From: Betaproteobacteria bacterium
GTDB lineage: Bacteria; Acidobacteriota; Terriglobia; Acidiferrales; UBA7541
Length of the DNA: 44,810 bases
Direction of reading: 5' to 3'
Assembly (NCBI GenBank): GCA_903970165.1
Contig: CAJCHZ010000076.1
Location: 1-44,810 of the forward strand
Under the pieces are notes generated by a model that ran no database searches, was not told where the DNA came from, and was given only the letters and a program-made list of their open reading frames with translations. Positions 24,755 to 33,406 of this stretch are shown piece by piece (the stretch's first letter is position 1; the number at the start of each line of letters is the position of its first letter). Position numbers and translations under genes: made by a program.

Positions 24755-24834
24755 ACGGGCCGAAAGACCCTGTAAGCCACTCATAATCGACCTCTTAGAC
24801 AAACTGGACACCGGGCTCCACTCGGCTCTCAGGC

Positions 24835-24850
24835 TGGCTGCCGACGTGCA
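24835..24850 (+). promoter_or_regulatory. Candidate sigma-54 promoter of chemosensory operon 2
   Basis: TGGCTGCCGACGTGCA has TGGC at -24 and GTGCA at -12 with exact spacing. The middle and -12 part, CCGACGTGC, is identical to the candidate promoter of operon 1. Transcription would start near 24861, giving a leader of about 24 nt before the ATG at 24885. Confidence 0.45.
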
Positions 24851-24884
24851 CCTCTTGCCTGAGGAGAATTATGGGGAGATGTCG

Positions 24885-25250
24885 ATGCTGCAGAAAAAAG
24901 TACTCATCGTCGATGACTCGCCCGCGCAAGTGAAGCTAATCCAGGGCTATCTTGAGCACGAAGGCTACTGGCTTGTGGGACTGAACGATCCGGAACGCGT
25001 GGAAGAAGCGATTGCCGTTGAGCGCCCGAGCGTCATCTTGCTGGACGTGGTGATGCCCAAGCGAAACGGCTTTCAGGTTTGCCGGGAATTGAAGAGCCAC
25101 GCGGATTTCAGCGCGATACCGGTGATCCTGGTGACGTCAAAGAACACCGAGAGCGACAAGTATTGGGGGCAGCAGCAAGGCGCGGATGGATATGTGACCA
25201 AGCCGTTTACACGCGAAGAACTGCTGCGCGCCGTTCGCCGTTTTGCCTGA
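24885..25250 (+). CDS. CheY/PilH-like single-domain response regulator
   Basis: A 121-residue receiver with acidic pair in LIVDDSPAQ, phosphoacceptor D54 in ILLDVVMPK, Thr in LVTSKN and Lys in VTKPFTRE. It resembles the small regulators (PilG/PilH type) at the head of Pil-Chp operons. The ATG at 24885 has GGGGAG at 6-nt spacing; an ATG at 24879 is immediately upstream, but the ribosome site favours the second. It begins chemosensory operon 2 and should receive phosphate from the hybrid CheA. Confidence 0.88.
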   Translation: MLQKKVLIVDDSPAQVKLIQGYLEHEGYWLVGLNDPERVEEAIAVERPSVILLDVVMPKRNGFQVCRELKSHADFSAIPVILVTSKNTESDKYWGQQQGADGYVTKPFTREELLRAVRRFA

Positions 25251-25321
25251 AGGAATTGACTTAAGAATTCGCTCGGAAGATTTGCAGAGGCTTGACGAAG
25301 TCTTGTGAGGACGATTCGGGA

Positions 25322-25843
25322 ATGAGTGAAGATTTTCATCTCGTACCGCTGCCCGCCGATGCGGACGACTTGCTCGAAGCCCTCGGGCCGATGGAAGAGC
25401 GGCCGCCGGAGTCGCAGTACGTGGTATTCCGCAGCGGGCGCGAACGTTTTTGCCTGCCAGTGCTGGACGTTGAGGAAGTTCTCGACTGGCCGCTGTTAAC
25501 CAAACTGCCGCTCGGTCCGGCGTATCTGGTGGGGATTTTCAATTTGCGCGGAGCCATTGTGCCGTTGATCGATATTGCCATCACCGAAGGCCGCCGCCCC
25601 GGCTTGCTGCCAAAGCACGTGGTGGTGGCTTCGCTTCGAGGCGAAGGTCCACACGACGATGTGCGCATCGGCATCGCCGCGGACGAAGTCATCGGGACGT
25701 ATTCCGTCAATACCGAGGACTTTCTGGAACAGGCCCCGGAGAATGTCCCTCATTGTATCGGGATGCTCCGGCACGACGACCGGCTGGCGCTGGTCATTGA
25801 TTTGAGGAGATTGCTCGAAGTTTTTCCTGGACCGAGCATTTGA
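25322..25843 (+). CDS. CheW/PilI-like adaptor
   Basis: The 173-residue protein has a CheW domain preceded by an acidic N-terminal extension of about 35 residues. Recognisable elements are YVVFRSGRERFCLPVLDVEEV, LVGIFNLRGAIVPLIDI (intact NLRG motif) and the late segment DDRLALVIDLRRLL. It should couple the PilJ-like MCP to the hybrid CheA. The ATG at 25322 is used; an in-frame TTG at 25292 with AGAGG upstream is an alternative. The next gene, the MCP, starts 60 nt downstream. Confidence 0.88.
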   Translation: MSEDFHLVPLPADADDLLEALGPMEERPPESQYVVFRSGRERFCLPVLDVEEVLDWPLLTKLPLGPAYLVGIFNLRGAIVPLIDIAITEGRRPGLLPKHVVVASLRGEGPHDDVRIGIAADEVIGTYSVNTEDFLEQAPENVPHCIGMLRHDDRLALVIDLRRLLEVFPGPSI

Positions 25844-25903
25844 TCTTTGGGGCGAGCCCGGCCGATTGAGGTACAGGCCCGCTGAAAGGATTTGGAGGAA
25901 GGC

Positions 25904-27337
25904 ATGAAATCGCGACTGAGTTCCACAATCTGGATGCTGGTCTTGGTGAACGCACTGGCATTTTGCCTCGTCATCGGGTTCGCATTCGGCGCCGGCAAAA
26001 AGGCGGGCGAAGCAACTTTTTTTGATTTTTCTGCGCCGAGCGGCTTCAACGTTATGGTGGCCCTGGGGCTTGCGATCGTGGTGTCGGTCGTTCTCATGTG
26101 GCGCCTGGGCGCGCTGCTGGGGCCAGTGCAGGTTCTCGCGGACTTTTCCGAGAGGATGGCGGCGGGCGATCCCCGAGCGCGCGCGGAAGTCACCACGAAT
26201 GATGAACTGGGCTTCATCGCTGAAAACTTGAACCGCGCCGTAGCCAGAGTTTCGAAAGCCACCAGCAATCAGGATGCCAACGACGCCCTGCAACGCAGCA
26301 TCACGGAACTGCTGACGGTCATCAACCAGGTGGCCCGTGGCGATTTGACGCTGCGCGGAAAAGTCACCAACGACGCCCTCGGCAACGTCGCCGATTCCAT
26401 CAACTACATGCTCGACAACTTTACCAAGGTTCTCGAGCGCGTTCGCAAAGCGGCCATGGAAGTCACGGCGTGCTCCAACAACATTCTTGTCGCGGCCGAC
26501 GAGATGCAGGCCGGCGCAACTCAGCAGGACCAGGAAATCACCAATACTTCGAGCGCCGTCGAAGAACTGACCGTTTCGATGAAGCAGGTGTCCAACAACG
26601 CGGAAGCCAGCGCGGAAGCGGCACGCCGTGCGCTGGACGCTGCCGAACAGGGCAACCGCGCCGTGCGCGACACACTCGAAGGCATGCAGCGGATTCGGGC
26701 CTCCGTGCAAGCCACCGCAAAGAAAATCAAATCCCTCGGCGATCGTTCTCTCGAAATTTCGGAGATCATCAACGTCATCAACGACATCACGGAACAGACC
26801 AACCTGCTCGCCTTGAATGCGGCCATCGAAGCCGCACGCGCTGGTGAAGCGGGGCGCGGTTTCGCCGTAGTCGCCGACGAAGTTCGCAAGCTGGCCGAAC
26901 ACAGCCGCAGCGCCACAAAAGATATTGCGGCGCTGATCAAGGCTATTCAGGCAGAGACGAACGAAGCGGTCGTCGTCATGGAAGAAGGCACCAAGGAAGT
27001 GGAAGGCGGCGCAACGCTGGCGGATCAAGCCGGACGCGCTCTGGACGCCATTTCCAACGTCGTTCGCCAGTCGGCCGAACTCGTTCAGGAAATTTCCCTG
27101 GCCTCCAAACAGCAGGTGCGCGGCACGGAAGGCGTTGCGCACGCCATGCAAATTATCTCGAGCATCACCCGCCAGACGTCTCAAGGCACTCGCGGAACGG
27201 TTGCAACGGTCAGCCAGCTTGTGAAGCTTTCCGACCAGTTGAACGAAGCTCTTGCGCAATTCCGCGCGGCATCGAAGAACGGCAGCAACATTTTGGAAGA
27301 TTCCGAGCGGCCCGTCCCTGCCGGCGCTCTGCGGTAA
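25904..27337 (+). CDS. PilJ-like methyl-accepting protein with minimal periplasmic loop
   Basis: The 477-residue protein starts at an ATG preceded by GGAGGAAGGC. TM1 (about 10-33) and TM2 (about 51-70) are separated by only about 17 residues, so there is no periplasmic ligand domain. HAMP (about 72-120) is followed by a second HAMP-like unit (INQVARGDLTLRGKVTND) and a coiled-coil signalling domain with the tip EQTNLLALNAAIEAARAGEAG and FAVVADEVRKLAEHS. Input is therefore likely from the membrane, or from a cytoplasmic or envelope partner such as a pilus component (inference). There is no NWETF-like CheR tether. Operon position matches PilJ in Pil-Chp clusters. Confidence 0.9.
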   Translation: MKSRLSSTIWMLVLVNALAFCLVIGFAFGAGKKAGEATFFDFSAPSGFNVMVALGLAIVVSVVLMWRLGALLGPVQVLADFSERMAAGDPRARAEVTTNDELGFIAENLNRAVARVSKATSNQDANDALQRSITELLTVINQVARGDLTLRGKVTNDALGNVADSINYMLDNFTKVLERVRKAAMEVTACSNNILVAADEMQAGATQQDQEITNTSSAVEELTVSMKQVSNNAEASAEAARRALDAAEQGNRAVRDTLEGMQRIRASVQATAKKIKSLGDRSLEISEIINVINDITEQTNLLALNAAIEAARAGEAGRGFAVVADEVRKLAEHSRSATKDIAALIKAIQAETNEAVVVMEEGTKEVEGGATLADQAGRALDAISNVVRQSAELVQEISLASKQQVRGTEGVAHAMQIISSITRQTSQGTRGTVATVSQLVKLSDQLNEALAQFRAASKNGSNILEDSERPVPAGALR

Positions 27338-27382
27338 GCATTGATTTTCTGCCCGGGCAAGAGCACGGGGAGCGGGATCGAA

Positions 27383-28267
27383 ATGAACGAACGCCAGGGA
27401 CCGGCGCACGGTTTGAGTGAACACGAGTTGAGCGAGATCCGCATGCTGATTGAAGAGCGGACAGGTATCTGCTTCGACGAATCGCGCGAACGTTTCTTCT
27501 CCACGCGCGTGAAGGAGCATTTGCGCGCCAAGAACCACGAGCGAGGCACCGATTTGTTGCGCGCCATTCGCAAATCGAATGTCGAATACGAAGCTCTCCT
27601 CGAACGGCTTCTGACGCAGGAGACCAGTTTTTTTCGCTACCCCAGCGTTTATGAGGCGTTCAAGAAACGCGTGCTTCCCGAATTGCACGTCAAAAAATTC
27701 TGGAAGAATCCTCGCACTCTGCGCATTTGGAGCGCGGGTTGCTCGACCGGCGAGGAACCCTACTCAATCGCGATCACCATTTCGGATTCGCTTTCCTTCT
27801 CTGACTCCTGGAACGTGGAGATTCTCGCCACCGACGTCGGCCGCCATGCCCTGAAGCACGCGGAGCAGGGCGTTTATAAAGGACGAAGCCTCGGAAGCGT
27901 AAGCGCGCAACAGTTGACCACACATTTCGCTGAGGTCGCGACCGGCCATCAAGTGAAATCGCGCCTTCGCAACATGGTCACCTTCGCCCAGATGAACCTG
28001 GCTTCCGCCGTCTACGTCGGAAGAATGGACCTGATTTTTTGCATGAACGTGCTGATCTATTTCTCAGAAGAGCGCCGCCGCTCCCTCGTTCAGCGCTTCT
28101 ACGACACGCTTGAGCCTGGCGGCTACCTTTTCCTCGGACATTCCGAATCCATCTCCAAGATGCCCGTCAAGTTTCAAGCCATTGTGCTGAACGACTGCAT
28201 TCTTTATCGCAAGCCCACGGCCGAAGAGCATCATAAGCCGGAACTTGTGGCGGAGGGACGCGCGTGA
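27383..28267 (+). CDS. CheR/PilK-like methyltransferase (operon 2)
   Basis: The 294-residue protein shows the CheR N-terminal domain ending in LLTQETSFFRYPSVYEAF and the SAM-binding domain with RIWSAGCSTGEEPYSIA, EILATDVG and MDLIFCMNVLIYFSEE, then EPGGYLFLGHSES. The ATG at 27383 (after GGGGAG, 10 nt) is chosen; a frame extension upstream overlaps the end of the MCP and is not supported. It methylates the PilJ-like MCP. Its stop overlaps the GTG start of the hybrid CheA. Confidence 0.92.
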   Translation: MNERQGPAHGLSEHELSEIRMLIEERTGICFDESRERFFSTRVKEHLRAKNHERGTDLLRAIRKSNVEYEALLERLLTQETSFFRYPSVYEAFKKRVLPELHVKKFWKNPRTLRIWSAGCSTGEEPYSIAITISDSLSFSDSWNVEILATDVGRHALKHAEQGVYKGRSLGSVSAQQLTTHFAEVATGHQVKSRLRNMVTFAQMNLASAVYVGRMDLIFCMNVLIYFSEERRRSLVQRFYDTLEPGGYLFLGHSESISKMPVKFQAIVLNDCILYRKPTAEEHHKPELVAEGRA

Positions 28268-31236
28268 GCATGCCGGACCGCGAAGCCGTCGAGATGTTTC
28301 TCCAGGAAGCGGCGGAGCACCTACAATATTTGCGGGAGTACGTCAGTGTGCTTCAGGAGATTTCTCCGCGGCGCGAGGATCTTGAGCGCCTTTACATTTC
28401 CGCACACACGCTCAGTGGCACTTCCGCGAGCTATGGTTTCCCGCGCTTCTCGGAAATCGCAGCGAAGCTCGCCCACATCTTCCAATACGCACTGAACGCA
28501 CCCCTGGGCGACGACCTGCACGGCCCGCTCACGGAGTTCTTGTCAGACGGCATTTCCCTGCTCGAAACCGACCTCCTGGAAATCAGCGACACAGGCAAGG
28601 AAAGCCTCGAAGATATCGCCGCCTTCAAGGAACGCTATCGCTTCGCGTTCCCGACCGAACCGCCGCCGCTGAATTATCCTCAGCCGCAATCACTTTCTGA
28701 ACCACCACAAGCTGTGGCCCAAGAACGCGTTGTGGCCGCTGCCACGGGCTCCTATTTCGACGCGCTTCCAACCGACGATGAAGTCGGCGATGAAATCCTG
28801 GAATTTTTCCAGCCGGAAGCCGAAGAACATTTGCAGGTTGTCAGTGATTGTCTGATCTCGCTCGAAGGCAACAACAATCCGGAAGAGATCAATAAACTAT
28901 TCCGCGCGATTCACACGCTGAAAGGCTCCGCCGCGCAAGTTGGGTTGAAGCGTCTCGGAGCTATCGCTCACCGTGTCGAAGACCTCATCGGCCGCCTGCG
29001 CGATGGCGAACTTGAACCTTCCCCCGCCGTCGTGGACATTTGTCTCGAGTCTATTGACGTGCTCAAAAAGACGCTCCACCGTCAGTGGAACGACGAAAAG
29101 AGCATGCGTGCGGGCGTTGATTCCCTACTCGGACGAATCGCCGAATTCGCTCCGGTCGAGCTGGAAGATTCCGAGGGCGCCGCGGCCTCTGCAGCGGCAC
29201 CGGAGATTCACCCCGAAGAACTGGAAGCAGCAACCGCACCGGCTGCCGCGAAGAAGGAAATCAAGCCGCAAAGCAAAGCCGCGGCGGCTGCAAAATCGGT
29301 TCGCATCGCTCTCTCCCGCCTCGATCGCATGATGAACACGGTCGGCGAGCTGGTCATCAACCGTACCCGCATGGTCGGCCGAGTCGCCGAACTCGAGAAG
29401 CTGGTTGATACATTGAGCTTCTCGAAAGAACGCCTGCAAGGAAAAGTCGGCGAATTCCAGGAAAAGTACGAATTCAACCGCATCAGCAACACCCGCCAGA
29501 CAGGCCCGTGGAGTCCTTCGACGGCCCGCCAGACTCTCACGAACGCCGCCGCTGGCGACAACTCCTTCTGGTCCGACTTCAGCGAACTCGAAATGGATCG
29601 CTACGACGATTTCAATATTCTTTCGCGTTCCATGGCGGAAATCTCCGCTGACGTGAACGAAGTTCTCTCGCAGCTCGAAGGGTTTATCGGCCGCGTAGAG
29701 GGCGACATCGACGAATTTACAAAACTCGCTCATCACCTGCAGGACGAAATCACTGCGGCCCGCATGGTGCCCATTGGTACTCTCTATTCGCGGCTCTCCC
29801 GCGCTGTCCGCGACGCCGCGAAATCCGCGGGCAAGCAAGTGGATCTCGATCTTTCCGGAAGCGAGACCGAACTCGACAACAACATCATTCAGCAGATTTC
29901 CGACCCGCTGGTTCACCTGGTTCGCAATTCCGTCGCACACGGAATCGAGCGCCCTCAAGACCGCCTCGCCACCAGCAAGCCGGAGCTGGGCAAAGTTTCC
30001 CTCCGCGCCTATCACCGCGGCAACCACATTTATATCGAAGTGGAAGACGACGGCCGTGGCATTGATTACGAACGCGTAAAGCAAAGCGCCATCGAACGCG
30101 GCCTAGTTTCTCCGGAAACGGCTGATCGCCTTACCGAACGCGATCTCCGTGAAATGCTTTTCCATCCCGGCTTCACCACCGCTCCTGTAAAAACCGAGCT
30201 CGCCGGGCGAGGCGTGGGCCTCGACGTGGTGCGAGCGAATCTCAACGCGCTCAACGGCGAAATCGACATTCAAAGCGTCAGCGGCCAGGGCACTAAATTC
30301 ACCCTCAAAGTACCCCTGACCCTCATCATCTCTCCCGCACTGTTTATTCGCTGCGGTACAACGAACTTCGCTCTTCCCCTGGCGGTCGTGGAAGAAATTC
30401 GACGCCTGCGCGCCGACGAAATCGAGGATGTCGGCGGAAAACTTCTCACCAAAGTTCGCGATGTTGTAACCGAAGTCGTCCGCCTGGACACCTACCTCGG
30501 TTTGCCGCCGCTCGAGCCAGTCAGCGGCTACTTCCGCATGGTCGTCGCCAATGCCGGCAACCGCCAGATCGGCCTTGTCGTCGAGGAAGTCCTCGGCAAA
30601 GACGAAATCGTAATCAAAAACCTCGGCGAATATCTGCGCCGCGTAAAACTTTTCCCGGGCACCACGATCGCGCCAGACGGCAGCCTTATCCTCCTGATCG
30701 ATCTGAACCGCATGGTCGCGAACGAACCAACGGAGCGCCGCCCGCTACAGGCCAGCGCGAGCGCCGCACGCATCTTTGCGCCAGGCTCGACCGCCGTCGC
30801 GAAAGGCACCATCCCTGCCGAAGCCATCGACCGCGTAGAACAGGAACGGCTCATCGTCGTCGCCGACGACTCCATCAGCGTTCGCAAATTCGTTGGCCGC
30901 ATGCTCGAAAAGAACGGCTATCGCGTAAAGCTCGCCGCCGACGGCATGGAAGCAGCGGAACTCGTCGCCCAGCACGGCTGCCACCTCGTCATCACCGACC
31001 TGGAAATGCCACGCATGACCGGCTACGAACTAATGGTCCAATTGCGTCAGAGCCCAACCACACGGCGCATCCCCGTGATGGTGGTTACGTCGCGCGCGGG
31101 GGCAAAGCACAGAGATCGCGCCATGAAGGAAGGCGCAGCCTCTTTCCTGACCAAACCCGTCCAGGAAGATCAGCTCATCGCGGCTGTCGAACAACTCATG
31201 GGAACGGAGGCGCGACCCGTCGTACCGGTCTCGTAA
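28264..31236 (+). CDS. Hybrid CheA (ChpA-like) with two HPt domains and receiver
   Basis: The 990-residue kinase begins with a GTG overlapping the cheR stop. Order: HPt1 with H48 (AHTLSGTSASYGF); HPt2 with H217 (IHTLKGSAAQVGL); an Ala-rich linker; P3 dimerisation with a long insertion; HATPase (HLVRNSVAHGIE, EDDGRGIDYE, LFHPGFTTAP, GRGVGLDVV); CheW-like P5; and a C-terminal receiver (VVADDSISVRKF, VITDLEMPRM, LTKPVQ). Multiple HPt domains plus receiver are the hallmark of ChpA-type kinases of pilus-linked systems, though Pseudomonas ChpA has many more Xpt domains. All catalytic motifs are intact. Phosphate can flow to its own receiver, to the CheY-like proteins and to CheB. Confidence 0.93.
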   Translation: MSMPDREAVEMFLQEAAEHLQYLREYVSVLQEISPRREDLERLYISAHTLSGTSASYGFPRFSEIAAKLAHIFQYALNAPLGDDLHGPLTEFLSDGISLLETDLLEISDTGKESLEDIAAFKERYRFAFPTEPPPLNYPQPQSLSEPPQAVAQERVVAAATGSYFDALPTDDEVGDEILEFFQPEAEEHLQVVSDCLISLEGNNNPEEINKLFRAIHTLKGSAAQVGLKRLGAIAHRVEDLIGRLRDGELEPSPAVVDICLESIDVLKKTLHRQWNDEKSMRAGVDSLLGRIAEFAPVELEDSEGAAASAAAPEIHPEELEAATAPAAAKKEIKPQSKAAAAAKSVRIALSRLDRMMNTVGELVINRTRMVGRVAELEKLVDTLSFSKERLQGKVGEFQEKYEFNRISNTRQTGPWSPSTARQTLTNAAAGDNSFWSDFSELEMDRYDDFNILSRSMAEISADVNEVLSQLEGFIGRVEGDIDEFTKLAHHLQDEITAARMVPIGTLYSRLSRAVRDAAKSAGKQVDLDLSGSETELDNNIIQQISDPLVHLVRNSVAHGIERPQDRLATSKPELGKVSLRAYHRGNHIYIEVEDDGRGIDYERVKQSAIERGLVSPETADRLTERDLREMLFHPGFTTAPVKTELAGRGVGLDVVRANLNALNGEIDIQSVSGQGTKFTLKVPLTLIISPALFIRCGTTNFALPLAVVEEIRRLRADEIEDVGGKLLTKVRDVVTEVVRLDTYLGLPPLEPVSGYFRMVVANAGNRQIGLVVEEVLGKDEIVIKNLGEYLRRVKLFPGTTIAPDGSLILLIDLNRMVANEPTERRPLQASASAARIFAPGSTAVAKGTIPAEAIDRVEQERLIVVADDSISVRKFVGRMLEKNGYRVKLAADGMEAAELVAQHGCHLVITDLEMPRMTGYELMVQLRQSPTTRRIPVMVVTSRAGAKHRDRAMKEGAASFLTKPVQEDQLIAAVEQLMGTEARPVVPVS

Positions 31237-31242
31237 ATCGCC

Positions 31243-32358
31243 ATGCCTCCAGCCCCCAGCAAAAAATTTAAAGTCCTCATCGTGGATGACTCTGCCTTCA
31301 TGCGCAAAGTCCTCGAAACAATTTTCAACGCCGACGATCAATTGACCGTGGCCGGCCACGCAAAAGACGGGCGCGAAGCGGTAACTCTCGCCGAATCCCT
31401 CAAGCCCGATGTCATCACCATGGACATCAACATGCCGCACATGGACGGCTTGCAAGCCACCGCACAGATTATGACCACGAATCCGCGGCCTATCGTGATC
31501 GTCAGCTCGGAATCGAGAGACGGCGCCGCCAGCACGCTGAAAGCGCTCGAACTGGGCGCCATCGAGTTTGTCGCCAAGCCCTCGAGTGGAATCGACCTCG
31601 ACATGCAAAGCGTGAAAGAGGACTTGCTACGCAAAGTGCGCATGGCCGCGAAAGTCCGCGTAGTGCGTACGGCATCCCGTCTCGTGCATAAATCAAACGG
31701 GGATAAAGCTCCTGCTCCAGCCCCGGCGCGTTCAAATCCACCAAGCTCGGGCCTCGATCAACGTTTTCCTGTCGTCGTCCTGGCCGCATCTACTGGCGGG
31801 CCGGCGACGGTCATGCGCCTGGCTCCGGGATTCACCCGGGAATTCCCCGCGGCCGTAATTTTGGTGCAGCACATGCCCGCGGCTTTCACAACGCAATACG
31901 CGACGCAGCTCGCCGAATTTACCGGCATCCGCGTAAAAGAAGCCGAAGCCAACGAGTCTTTACAACCCGGCACGTTTTACATTTGCCCTGGCGGCCAACA
32001 TTTGCGTGTGACCCCCTCGGGCCGCATCCAGCTCGATGGCACCAGCGGTCGCATCGGCGGCTATCTTCCCAACATCGACGTCACTATGGAATCCGTAGCC
32101 TCCTTCGCCGGGGCAATGAGCATCGGCGCAATCCTCACCGGCATGGGCAACGACGGCACGGTCGGCGCAAAAGCCATCAAAGCAGCGGGCGGTTTGGTCC
32201 TCGCACAGGATGAAGCCACCTGCGTCATCTTCGGAATGCCTGCGGAAGCCATCAAGGCTAACGCTGTCGATCAGGTCTTGGGCATCGACGACATTTATCC
32301 CGCCATCGAAAAACGAGTCATCGGAATTTGCCGCACCTCACCCGTAGGAGTCCGCTAA
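31243..32358 (+). CDS. CheB/ChpB-like methylesterase (operon 2)
   Basis: The 371-residue protein has a receiver (D61 in TMDINMPH) joined by a Pro/Ala linker to a methylesterase domain with Ser in LAASTGGPATV, His in VQHMPAAFTTQYA and Asp in LTGMGNDGTVG. It resets adaptation of the PilJ-like MCP, opposing the CheR of this operon. The gene follows the hybrid CheA by 6 nt and its TAA overlaps the next start by one base. Length and motifs are normal; sequence differs clearly from the CheB of operon 1, so the two systems are not a recent duplication. Confidence 0.93.
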   Translation: MPPAPSKKFKVLIVDDSAFMRKVLETIFNADDQLTVAGHAKDGREAVTLAESLKPDVITMDINMPHMDGLQATAQIMTTNPRPIVIVSSESRDGAASTLKALELGAIEFVAKPSSGIDLDMQSVKEDLLRKVRMAAKVRVVRTASRLVHKSNGDKAPAPAPARSNPPSSGLDQRFPVVVLAASTGGPATVMRLAPGFTREFPAAVILVQHMPAAFTTQYATQLAEFTGIRVKEAEANESLQPGTFYICPGGQHLRVTPSGRIQLDGTSGRIGGYLPNIDVTMESVASFAGAMSIGAILTGMGNDGTVGAKAIKAAGGLVLAQDEATCVIFGMPAEAIKANAVDQVLGIDDIYPAIEKRVIGICRTSPVGVR

Positions 32359-32930
32359 TGCGTGTGGCTGCGCCACTTTCAAAGCCAATCGCCGCGCGCA
32401 CGGAGCAGATTATTCTCTTCCGCGTTTCCGGACAGCTTTTCGCTGTCTCCTCCGCTTCGGTCCAGGAAGTTCGCAGCGTGGACAGCCTTTCCGGCGCCGC
32501 GACTGAAATCAACCAGCCCACGATTCGCAAAGTCCGCCACGTTCTCCGCCGCGGCGATAAAGCTCTCTACGTCGTATCGGGTTCCGCGCATTTTGGTTTG
32601 CCTCCGTCCTCAGCGGGTCTAGTTTTCGTGCTCCGCAAAACTCGAACTGCCGTATCCGTGGACGGCATCGACAAAATGGCCACCATGACGCGGCTCCAAT
32701 CCCTCCCGCTTGCTTATTGTCACGAAGAGCGAGCGTGGTACCGAGGCTTGACCGCTATCGATCAAAATGTGATCCCGGTTGTGAATCCTGAAGGATTTTT
32801 GACGGCCGAGGAGTTGGCCCTTCTCGACGCTTCCCTCGCTCCCGAAGAGTTGCCGGAAGAACGAACCGAAGTACAAACAGAAGTGGGAGCAGAAAATCCA
32901 ACCGCTGAAGGGATGGCTTTTCCGGAATGA
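32358..32930 (+). CDS. Degenerate CheW-like adaptor
   Basis: The 190-residue protein has CheW-like strands (EQIILFRVSGQLFAVSSASVQEV, then VFVLRKTRTAVSVDGIDKM) and NVIPVVNPEGF near the end of the domain. The usual INLRG loop is missing, replaced by VLRRGDKALYVVSG. A Glu-rich tail of about 40 residues follows. The ATG shares one base with the cheB stop (TAATG) and has GGAG 9 nt upstream. It may be a modified coupling protein that binds only one partner or competes with the other CheW (inference). Confidence 0.72.
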   Translation: MRVAAPLSKPIAARTEQIILFRVSGQLFAVSSASVQEVRSVDSLSGAATEINQPTIRKVRHVLRRGDKALYVVSGSAHFGLPPSSAGLVFVLRKTRTAVSVDGIDKMATMTRLQSLPLAYCHEERAWYRGLTAIDQNVIPVVNPEGFLTAEELALLDASLAPEELPEERTEVQTEVGAENPTAEGMAFPE

Positions 32931-33406
32931 TTCCATCCGCCGATCTCGGCTCGCAATCGTTCGTCCTGCTTCGCTTGGGCGAGCGCCGCTTTGCCGTGGC
33001 CGCTACACAGATCTCGGAACTGGTCGCCCCCAGCCGCATCTTCCGCTTCCCGCTTCGCACTCCGAAGCTCGAAGGCGTCATTCTCCGCCGCGGCCGCATC
33101 GTGCCCGTCTGCGATGTGGCGGAAGCGCTCCTCGGCAAGAGCCTCGCCTCGCGTCGTTTCTACCTTATCGCTGCCCGTCATTACGGAGACAAATCCGAAT
33201 GGGTCGCCGTGCCTGTCAGCGGAGAATGCGAACTCATCTCCGCGGAAATGATGGCCGCGAGCGAATCCGACGCTCCTCACGTCGCCGGGTGGATTTCTCA
33301 CAACGGCGAAGTCATAGAAATCTTGAACATCGATGCGCTGACGCCCGGCGGCGAAGGCTTATCAGCTCCCGCGCCGTCAACCGCTCTTCTGGAGGCCCGG
33401 CCGTGA
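32927..33406 (+). CDS. CheW-like adaptor (third in operon 2)
   Basis: A 159-residue CheW-domain protein (QSFVLLRLGERRFAVAATQI, LEGVILRRGRIVPVCDV, then GWISHNGEVIEILNIDAL). The NLRG motif is partly kept as ILRRG. The ATG overlaps the previous stop (ATGA), and its own TGA overlaps the GTG of the next gene. Together with 25322 and 32358 this gives three CheW-like proteins for one kinase. Confidence 0.82.
   Translation: MIPSADLGSQSFVLLRLGERRFAVAATQISELVAPSRIFRFPLRTPKLEGVILRRGRIVPVCDVAEALLGKSLASRRFYLIAARHYGDKSEWVAVPVSGECELISAEMMAASESDAPHVAGWISHNGEVIEILNIDALTPGGEGLSAPAPSTALLEARP

Noticed and set aside
25496..27688. 730-codon open frame on the minus strand opposite CheW, MCP and CheR
   Set aside because: It is the antisense of three well-supported genes with full family motifs; its residue composition (His, Arg, Phe, Gly rich) is typical of an antisense frame in GC-rich coding sequence.
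29125..30084. 319-codon minus-strand frame opposite the hybrid CheA
   Set aside because: Shadow of the CheA HATPase region; no motifs and no ribosome binding site.
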